A stretch of 64,000 bases of DNA from Sphingomonas canadensis (GTDB taxonomy: Bacteria > Pseudomonadota > Alphaproteobacteria > Sphingomonadales > Sphingomonadaceae), in contig NZ_JAPDRA010000001.1 of NCBI RefSeq assembly GCF_026013525.1, forward strand, positions 721,056-785,055, in the 5' to 3' direction. The translations under genes were made by a program, and so were the position numbers. Below are positions 58,701 through 64,000 of the stretch, in pieces (position 1 is the stretch's first letter; each line of letters opens with the position of its first letter). The notes under the pieces were generated by a model. The model had not been told where the DNA came from. It made no database searches and was given only the letters and a program-made list of their open reading frames with translations.

Positions 58701-61492
58701 AGGACGCCAACGGCAACGTCGCGCGCGCGGTCCATTCGGTGTGGCTGGCCGGCGAGGACGAGCTGTGGTTCGGCGGCGACAACGGCGATCGCATGGACGT
58801 GATCCCCGAGAAGACCGAGTATAAGGCCGGCGAGACCGCGCGCTTCCAGGTGCGCATGCCCTTCCGCGACGCGACCGCGCTGGTCACCGTGGAGCGCGAG
58901 GGCGTGCTGAGCAGCTTCGTCGTCGGGCTGACCGGCACCGATCCGGTGATCGAGGTGCCGATGCCCGCCGATTATGCGCCGGACGTCTATGTCTCCGTGC
59001 TGGCCGTGCGCGGGCGCATCGGCGGCTGGTCGAGCTGGAGCGCGGACGTGGCGCGGAGCTGGGGCCTGCCCTTCTCCAAGGACGGCGGCGCCCCCACCGC
59101 GACGGTGGACCTCGCCAAGCCGAGCTATCGCCTGGGCATCGCCAAGGTGAAGGTCGGCTGGGAAGGCCACCGGCTGGGCGTGGCCGTGAAGGCGGACAAG
59201 GAGAAATACGCCGCGCGGGATATGGCGAACGTCGATCTGGAGGTGAAAACCCCCGACGGCAAGCCCGCGTCGAGCGCCGATGTGGCCTTTGCCGCGGTGG
59301 ACGAGGCGCTGCTGCAGCTTGCCCCCAACGATAGCTGGAATCTGCTTGGCGCGATGATGGGCGATCGCCCGCTGTCCGTGCTGACCTCCACCGCGCAGAT
59401 GCAGGTGGTGGGCAAGCGCCACTATGGCCGCAAGGCGGTGGAGGCCGGCGGCGGCGGCGGCGGCGACCTTTCGGGGCTGAACCGCGAGAATTTCCAGCCG
59501 GTGCTGCTGTGGAAGGGCAAGGTGGCGCTCGACGCCAACGGCCGTGCCCGGGTTCAGGTGCCGCTTTCGGACTCGCAGACCTCGTTCAAGCTGGTTGCCA
59601 TCGCCACCGACGGCACCGGCACCTTCGGCACGGGCGAGGCCAGCGTGCGCACCGCGCAGGACCTGAGCATCTTCTCCGGCGTGCCCCCGCTGGCGCGCAC
59701 CGGGGACCGGTTCGGCGCGATCTTCACGCTGCGCAACGGATCGGACAAGCCGATGCGGGTGACCGCGGAGGTGGCGCTGAGCCCCGCCGTCGCCACCGGC
59801 AAGCCGCTGACCGTCGATATCCCGGCGGGCGGATCGGTGCCCGTGGTGTGGAACCTGACCGCGCCCGAGACCGAGGGCGAGCTGAACTGGACCGTCACCG
59901 CCAAATCGGCCGACGGCAAGGCCACCGACAAGGTGACCGTGAAGCAGGAGATCGCGCCCGCGGTTCCGGTCGAGACCTGGGCGGCCACGGTCGCGCGGGT
60001 GGGCGACAACACCAGCTTCACCATCGCCCCGCCCGCGGGCGCGCTGCCCGGACGCGGCAGCGTGAACATATTCCTGGCCGACACGCTGGCGCCGCCGTTG
60101 GCGGGGGTGCGCGACTTTATGCTCGCCTATCCCTATGGCTGCCTGGAGCAGCGCACGTCGAAGGCGATCGCGCTGGGCGATACCGCGGGATGGAACCTGA
60201 TCGCCAGCGAGCTGCCCGCCTATCTGGATAGCGACGGGCTGGCCCGCTATTTCGCAAGCAACGACCTGCCCGGATCGGAGGCGCTGACCGCCTATCTGCT
60301 GTCGATCACCGCCGAGGCGGGGCTGCCGCTGCCCGATGGGCCGCGCGGCCGGATGATCGAGGCGATGAAGGCCGTGCTCGACGGTCGGCTGCGGCACGAG
60401 GACTATGGCGACGCGCGGCTGCGCAAGGTTGCCGCCTTCGCGGCGCTGGCGCGGCAGGGCGCGGCCACCGCGGCGATGAACGGCCAGCTCGGCATCGGCA
60501 TGAACGAGATGCCGACGGCGATCCTGGCCGATTATGCCGCGGCGCTGGGCCGCGTGCCCGATCTGGCCAACGGCGTCGCGCTGCGTGCCGAGGCGGAGCG
60601 CATTCTGCGCACCCGCCTGGTCTATGAAGGCACGCGGATCGACCTGGGCGACAAGGGCAATTCGCCCTGGTGGCTGATGTCTTCCGACGACGAGGCGGCG
60701 ATCAAGCTGGCGCTCGCCACGCTGGGCCGTCCGGCCTGGCAGAACGATGCCGCCAAGCTGATGACCGGCGTGGCCGCGCGCCAGTGGCGCGGGCGCTGGG
60801 ACACCACCACGGCCAATGCCTGGGGCACCGTGATGGCGCGCAAGTTCATGGCGCTCTATCCGGCGCAGGCGATCGCGGGAGTGACCACCGCGACGCTGGG
60901 CACCCAGACGCTGAGCTTCACCTGGCCGGTGGCCGAGCCGCAGCGCAGCTTCGCCTTCCCGCTGCCCGCCGCCACCACGCCGATGCCGATCCGCCAGACC
61001 GGCGGGGCCGGCCCCTGGGCGCTGGTATCGGTGAAGGCGGCGGTGCCGCTCACTGCGCCGCTCAACGCGGGCTACAAGCTCAGCAAGCAGGTGGAGGTCG
61101 TGCAGGCCTATAAGCCTGGCGAACTGCACCGCGGCGACGTGGTGAAGGTGACCATCACCGTCGAGGCCTCGGCCGAGCGCAACTGGGTGGTGATCAGCGA
61201 CCCGGTGCCCACCGGCGCCACCGTGATCGGCGGGCTGGGTGGCCAATCGGAAATGCTCAACGCCGCCGCAGGCAGCAGCGGGGCGGCATCGCCCAGCTAT
61301 GTCGAACGCGGGCGTGACGCCTGGCGGGCCTATTACGGCTGGGTGCCCAAAGGCAGCTTCACGGTGAGCTATGTGATGCGGCTCAATTCGGCGGGCACGT
61401 TCAACCTGCCGTCGACGCGGGTGGAGGCGATGTATTCGCCCGAAATCCGCGCGGCGGCCCCCAATGCGGCGATGACCGTGGCGCAACGGTGA
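55730..61492 (+). CDS. yfhM: Bacterial alpha-2-macroglobulin (YfhM type)
   Basis: 1920-residue periplasmic protease trap. It begins MKIAMRLAILALAAAPLGAI with no lipobox cysteine, unlike the E. coli lipoprotein, so it is probably released into the periplasm by signal peptidase I. Successive macroglobulin domains fill the first 1000 residues; the bait region follows near the loop with KAVEAGGGGGGDLSGLNREN (about 1240-1260). The thioester motif is YPYGCLEQRTSKAIAL with Cys1471 and Gln1474, intact. The last part contains the complement-like CUB and receptor-like domains. It is followed by pbpC with a 4-base overlap (GTGA), the conserved pair in which the trap is thought to protect a peptidoglycan synthase site. 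Confidence 0.95.
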   Translation: MKIAMRLAILALAAAPLGAIAAFGDNSPQVEMATPGVGNGAIERFTVRFTQAMVPLGDPRAASPFEVTCPVAGEGRWVDQTTFVHEFATPLPGGVTCTFKLRDKLRSLGGYDVTGQREYKVDSGGPIARAVLPSRYGGEIEEDQVFLVASNMNVDRASVAAGAYCAVDGLGEKIPVDVLGAEIPGKLLADLGTDRWEVRSFLEEAGLPQALPAAEADRTKATESVTALKCRRPLPPGRDVSLVWGKDIKSPSGRLAGADQRFDFSVRKPFSARFECSRVNPQAGCSPVEPAWVRFTAPIARTDAEAIRLKLPDGKEVTPEITEKNAATVSEVRFKAPLPAAVTAKLVLPAKLADASARPLSNGERFPLDVRFDDPPPLAKFAAGFGILEAKEGGVLPLSVRNVEAKLSGAQLALAGQSLKVDSDGEIAKWLRRIEDANDRKYDEIKRGKETVRVNQTGAKPLLMPNSGSGFQVALDGGGKEFEVIGIPLAKPGFYVVEIASPRLGEALLGRKATRYVSAGALVTNMAVHFKWGREGSLVWVTALDSGVGLGNAQVQVTDSCTGQLLAKGTTDASGRLGVPGALPEPETWSDCDENSAHALMVSARLGDDFSFTLTDWGEGIRPDDFDLPYGWNAPEEIFHTIFDRALVRQGETINMKHVVRKPIASGFAFGKAFAGKLRLSHRGSDTQFDLPLTIDANGTGETSWTAPQGAPMGDYDLQVVLTEKGADGKDAERTIWTEQSFKVDEYRLPTMKASVAGPQDALVRPAGVPLDLFVGYLSGGGASNLPVELRVGYFDGLATPAGYSSYSFGGRAMTEGTRPMNGDGEDEEVPLPPTQTLPVTLNGEGGARATVEVPATLELGANMLVEMDYQDANGEILTASRRIPLYASAVQLGVKSDGWLMKQDDLRLRFVTLDTTGKPVAGQTIQVELYSREILTARRRLIGGFYAYENQVKTTKLAAACSATSDAQGLAQCAMSPGVSGEVYAVATTKDANGNVARAVHSVWLAGEDELWFGGDNGDRMDVIPEKTEYKAGETARFQVRMPFRDATALVTVEREGVLSSFVVGLTGTDPVIEVPMPADYAPDVYVSVLAVRGRIGGWSSWSADVARSWGLPFSKDGGAPTATVDLAKPSYRLGIAKVKVGWEGHRLGVAVKADKEKYAARDMANVDLEVKTPDGKPASSADVAFAAVDEALLQLAPNDSWNLLGAMMGDRPLSVLTSTAQMQVVGKRHYGRKAVEAGGGGGGDLSGLNRENFQPVLLWKGKVALDANGRARVQVPLSDSQTSFKLVAIATDGTGTFGTGEASVRTAQDLSIFSGVPPLARTGDRFGAIFTLRNGSDKPMRVTAEVALSPAVATGKPLTVDIPAGGSVPVVWNLTAPETEGELNWTVTAKSADGKATDKVTVKQEIAPAVPVETWAATVARVGDNTSFTIAPPAGALPGRGSVNIFLADTLAPPLAGVRDFMLAYPYGCLEQRTSKAIALGDTAGWNLIASELPAYLDSDGLARYFASNDLPGSEALTAYLLSITAEAGLPLPDGPRGRMIEAMKAVLDGRLRHEDYGDARLRKVAAFAALARQGAATAAMNGQLGIGMNEMPTAILADYAAALGRVPDLANGVALRAEAERILRTRLVYEGTRIDLGDKGNSPWWLMSSDDEAAIKLALATLGRPAWQNDAAKLMTGVAARQWRGRWDTTTANAWGTVMARKFMALYPAQAIAGVTTATLGTQTLSFTWPVAEPQRSFAFPLPAATTPMPIRQTGGAGPWALVSVKAAVPLTAPLNAGYKLSKQVEVVQAYKPGELHRGDVVKVTITVEASAERNWVVISDPVPTGATVIGGLGGQSEMLNAAAGSSGAASPSYVERGRDAWRAYYGWVPKGSFTVSYVMRLNSAGTFNLPSTRVEAMYSPEIRAAAPNAAMTVAQR

Positions 61493-63777
61493 CGCTGGAC
61501 CGGGTTCGTGCGTATCTGACTGCCGGCTTCACCCGCATCCGGGCGGGGGCCGTGGCGCTGGCCGGGCGGATGCGCCCGGCCGCCGCACGGGGCTGGGCCG
61601 CGCTTTCGGGCTGGGCACGCGCGCGCTGGGACGAGATCGGCGAGCATGGCTGGGGCAGCCTGTTCACGCGGCGGCGGATCGCCTGGGCGGCGGGCGTCGC
61701 CGCGCTGGCGGGCGTGATCGCGGTGGACCTGGCCACGCTGCCGCCCGAACTGCCCGGCTATGCCCAGGCGCGGGCGGGCTGGGCGCCGTCCGAAAGCTGG
61801 CTCTATGATCGCGACGGGCGGCTGATCGATAGCAGCCGCATCGACTATCGGGTCCGCCGCCTGGCCTGGACGCCGCTGGCGGAGGTGGCGCCGGCCGCGC
61901 GCCAGACGATCGTCGCGGCGGAGGACCGGCGCTTCCAGGAACATGGCGGGGTCGACTGGTGGGCGATCGGCGGGGCGCTGCGCGACTGGTGGAGCGGGCG
62001 GCGCACGCGCGGGGCGAGCACGCTTTCGATGCAGGTCGCGGGTTTCCTGACGCCCGATCTTTCGGCGCCGGGATCGCGCAACTGGCTCGACAAGCTGCGC
62101 CAGATGCGCGCCGGATGGGCGATCGAGGGCCGCTGGAGCAAGGACCAGATCCTGGAGGCCTATCTGAACCTGGCCGGTTTCCGGGGCGAGGCGCAGGGGA
62201 TCGGCGCGGCGGCGCTGGGCCTGTTCGGCAAGACCCCCGCGGCGCTGACGCGCGACGATGCGCTGCTGCTCGCCGCGCTGCTCCCCGATCCGGGCGCCAA
62301 GGCGGATGGAATCGCGCGCCGGGCCTGTGCGATGGCGCAGGAGAAGGATTGCACGCGCTTCGCGGCGCAGGCGGCGACGATGCTTGGCCCCGCGCGCAGC
62401 CTGGCGCTGGACCCGGGCCTGGCGCCGCACCTGGCCGACAAGCTGCTCGATAAGCCCGGCATGCGCGTGACCACCACGCTGGACGCGCGCATCCAGCGGC
62501 TGGCGATCGAGGCGCTACGGCGCCAGCTCATGGGGCTGGGCGGCACCCGTGCGCGCGACGGCGCGGTGCTGGTGGCCGACAATGCGACCGGCGAGGTGCT
62601 GGCCTATGTCGGCGGGATCGGCGGCAATTCCACCGCGCCTGCGGTGGACGCGGTGTCGCGCAACTATCGCCAGGCGGGATCGACGCTGAAGCCGTTCCTA
62701 TATGCCCAGGCGATCGAGAAGGGCTATCTGACCGCCGCGTCGATCCTGGACGATTCGCCGGTGCAGCTCGACACCGATTCGGGGCTGTACGTGCCCCAGA
62801 ATTACGATCGCGCGTTCAAGGGGCCGGTGAGCGCGCGGATGGCGCTGGCGGGATCGCTCAACGTGCCCGCGGTGCGCACGCTGCTGCTGGTGGGGGTGGA
62901 GGCGTTCCGCGACCGCTTGTTCGACACCGGCTATGCCGGGCTGACCGAGGCGGGTGACTATTACGGGTACAGCCTGGCGCTGGGATCGGCGGAGGTGACG
63001 CTGTTCGAGCAGGTGGCGGCGTTCCGCAGCCTGGCGCGCGGCGGGCGCTGGGGTCCGCTCAAGCTGGTGCCCGGCGATCCTTCCGCGCCGGTGCGGCGCA
63101 CCACCACGCCCGAGGCGGCGTGGATCGTCGCCGACATCCTGTCCGATCCCAATGCGCGTGCGGGCACCTTCGGCGTCGATTCGGCGCTGCGGCTGCCCTT
63201 CTGGGCGGCGGCGAAGACCGGCACGTCAAAGGCGATGCGCGACAATTGGTGCATCGGCTTTTCGGACCGGTTCACCGTGGGCGTGTGGATCGGCAACCTG
63301 GAAGGCGATCCGATGCGCGCTGTTTCGGGAACCAGCGGCGCGGCGCCGGTATGGCGCGACATGATGATCGCGCTTCATTCCGGCAGCGCCAGCCGCGAGC
63401 CCGCCCCCCCGCCAGGCGTCGAGATGCGCCAGATACGCTTTGCCGGCGGGCTGGAGCAGCCGCGGCGCGAGTATTTCCTGAAGGGAACCGGGCTGACCGA
63501 AGTGGCGGTGGCCCCGCCCGAATCGCGGCGGCCGCGGATCGTGAGCCCGGTGGCGGGCAGCGTCTATGCGCTCGATCCGGACATCCCGGCGGATCGCCAG
63601 CGCATGGCGATCACGGTGAGCGGCGCCACGGCGGGCCACCGGCTGGTGCTCGACAACCAGGATCTGGGAACCGCCGATTCGCGTCCGATGCTGGCCGCCG
63701 CGCGCGGGCGCCACCGGCTGCGGCTGGTCGATCTGTCGGGGCGGACGGTGGATCAGGTGATCTTTACGGTGCGCTGA
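61489..63777 (+). CDS. pbpC: Penicillin-binding protein 1C
   Basis: 762-residue bifunctional class A peptidoglycan synthase. One N-terminal membrane helix (about 63-81). Transglycosylase domain: VAAEDRRFQEHGGVDWWAI (Glu145) and RGASTLSMQVAGFL. Transpeptidase domain: QAGSTLKPFLYAQ (Ser398, Lys401), AGSLNVPAVRTL (SxN) and AAKTGTSKAMRDN (Lys576-Thr-Gly). C-terminal BiPBP_C domain (about 670-762) with RIVSPVAGSVYALDPDIP. A GTG start overlaps the macroglobulin stop. E. coli PbpC is also encoded next to the macroglobulin YfhM. The operon ends at a strong terminator 120 bases after the stop. Confidence 0.96.
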   Translation: MTLDRVRAYLTAGFTRIRAGAVALAGRMRPAAARGWAALSGWARARWDEIGEHGWGSLFTRRRIAWAAGVAALAGVIAVDLATLPPELPGYAQARAGWAPSESWLYDRDGRLIDSSRIDYRVRRLAWTPLAEVAPAARQTIVAAEDRRFQEHGGVDWWAIGGALRDWWSGRRTRGASTLSMQVAGFLTPDLSAPGSRNWLDKLRQMRAGWAIEGRWSKDQILEAYLNLAGFRGEAQGIGAAALGLFGKTPAALTRDDALLLAALLPDPGAKADGIARRACAMAQEKDCTRFAAQAATMLGPARSLALDPGLAPHLADKLLDKPGMRVTTTLDARIQRLAIEALRRQLMGLGGTRARDGAVLVADNATGEVLAYVGGIGGNSTAPAVDAVSRNYRQAGSTLKPFLYAQAIEKGYLTAASILDDSPVQLDTDSGLYVPQNYDRAFKGPVSARMALAGSLNVPAVRTLLLVGVEAFRDRLFDTGYAGLTEAGDYYGYSLALGSAEVTLFEQVAAFRSLARGGRWGPLKLVPGDPSAPVRRTTTPEAAWIVADILSDPNARAGTFGVDSALRLPFWAAAKTGTSKAMRDNWCIGFSDRFTVGVWIGNLEGDPMRAVSGTSGAAPVWRDMMIALHSGSASREPAPPPGVEMRQIRFAGGLEQPRREYFLKGTGLTEVAVAPPESRRPRIVSPVAGSVYALDPDIPADRQRMAITVSGATAGHRLVLDNQDLGTADSRPMLAAARGRHRLRLVDLSGRTVDQVIFTVR

Positions 63778-63895
63778 GCGAAAAAGAATCGAACCAATTC
63801 GCCGCTGGAACGTTTGCCGCAGAGGTCCCACCCCCCTTTCGGGACCGGTGCCGCGGGCACCCGGCCGCGCCGCCCGATGGGCATGGCGCGGCCGA

Positions 63896-63932
63896 AGCCC
63901 CGGGCGGAGAGGGAGACCGCCCGGGGCTTTTT
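63896..63932 (+). terminator. Rho-independent terminator after pbpC
   Basis: AGCCCCGGGCGG (63896-63907), loop AGAGGGAGA, CCGCCCGGGGCT (63917-63928), followed by TTTTT to 63932. A 12-bp perfect GC-rich stem with a T-run, the clearest intrinsic terminator of the window. Confidence 0.9.
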
Positions 63933-63948
63933 GGGGCGCCGGCGCGCC

Positions 63949-64000
63949 TTACCAGTAGAAGTTGTTGATCACGCGGATCACGATGCCGCGGCGCGTGTCG
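63949..64000 (-). CDS. C-terminal end of an unidentified minus-strand gene (window edge)
   Basis: The last 16 residues, DTRRGIVIRVINNFYW, are followed by TAA at 63951-63949. The reading frame runs out of the window. The Arg/Val/Ile-rich aromatic end is not enough to name a family. Convergent with pbpC. Confidence 0.4.
   Translation of the reverse strand, partial: DTRRGIVIRVINNFYW

Noticed and set aside
55715..61486. A continuous open frame of over 1900 codons on the minus strand opposite the macroglobulin gene
   Set aside because: Its translation is Arg/His/Gln/Gly-rich low complexity without motifs, as expected from antisense reading of high-GC codons; the plus-strand frame has full macroglobulin domains and the CLEQ motif.

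Overview
The window is 64 kb of a GC-rich alphaproteobacterial chromosome, most likely from Sphingomonadales (Sphingomonas or a close relative). Evidence for this: a CcrM-type GANTC methyltransferase next to a FzlA-like GST-fold protein, the order SUV3-like helicase / S4 protein / fdxA / carD, a TIGR02186 plus TauE pair, an alpha-2-macroglobulin plus PbpC pair, and uniformly high third-position GC. It reads as ordinary core chromosome. I see no prophage, insertion sequence, CRISPR array, plasmid gene or rRNA. One tRNA gene, tRNA-Arg(CCG), is present.

Layout: 1-6.8 kb (minus strand) is a translation locus, rpmI-rplT ... pheS, split by a four-gene surface module: two paralogous acyltransferase-3/SGNH membrane proteins flanking two lipoproteins. 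7-11.2 kb holds hisN, outer-membrane phospholipase A, a peroxiredoxin, a diguanylate cyclase, and two tiny overlapping membrane-protein genes behind a near-consensus sigma-54 promoter with three helically phased upstream repeats. 11.4-17 kb (minus) is a cell-cycle and metabolism block: DUF1272, a thiD-VOC fusion, rnhB, ccrM and fzlA, plus glmM. The ccrM upstream region contains four GANTC sites and a perfect DnaA box. 17-24.5 kb has a DAACS symporter, a single-domain response regulator, gor, pgi and the lepB-rnc-era operon. 24.6-30.7 kb holds a nitrilase-fold protein without its catalytic Cys, LtrA, a divergent ArsR/PhzF pair, a sirtuin, dapB-nth and a small secreted protein.

30.8-34 kb has the tRNA and a compact four-gene cluster (nucleotidyltransferase, membrane methyltransferase, P-loop kinase, PAP2 phosphatase) of unknown product, probably acting on a lipid. 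34-38.3 kb is a tightly coupled acyl-CoA operon (thiolase, AMACR-type racemase/CoA-transferase, SDR, acyl-CoA dehydrogenase) behind a perfect inverted repeat. 38.3-43.6 kb carries small secreted or lipoprotein genes, an ALDH7-type dehydrogenase, pdeM and a GSG-repeat DUF2807 lipoprotein. 43.7-47.7 kb (minus) is the SUV3-like helicase-S4-fdxA-carD group. 47.8-55.6 kb has an M23 peptidase, a HerA-type ATPase, TIGR02186/TauE and an NfrB-like glycosyltransferase with a probable envelope partner. 55.7-63.8 kb is the alpha-2-macroglobulin/PbpC operon ending in a strong intrinsic terminator, and the last 50 bases are the tail of a minus-strand gene.

Many genes overlap by 4 bases (ATGA/GTGA), so translational coupling is common. 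A family of long intergenic hairpins (copies near 17.0, 39.9 and 51.3 kb) and short tandem octamers (38.9 and 42.75 kb) are the main non-coding repeats. The strongest leads for new biology are the sigma-54 small-protein module, the Cys-less nitrilase-fold protein, the thiD-VOC fusion, the four-gene lipid-like cluster and the short NfrB-like pair.
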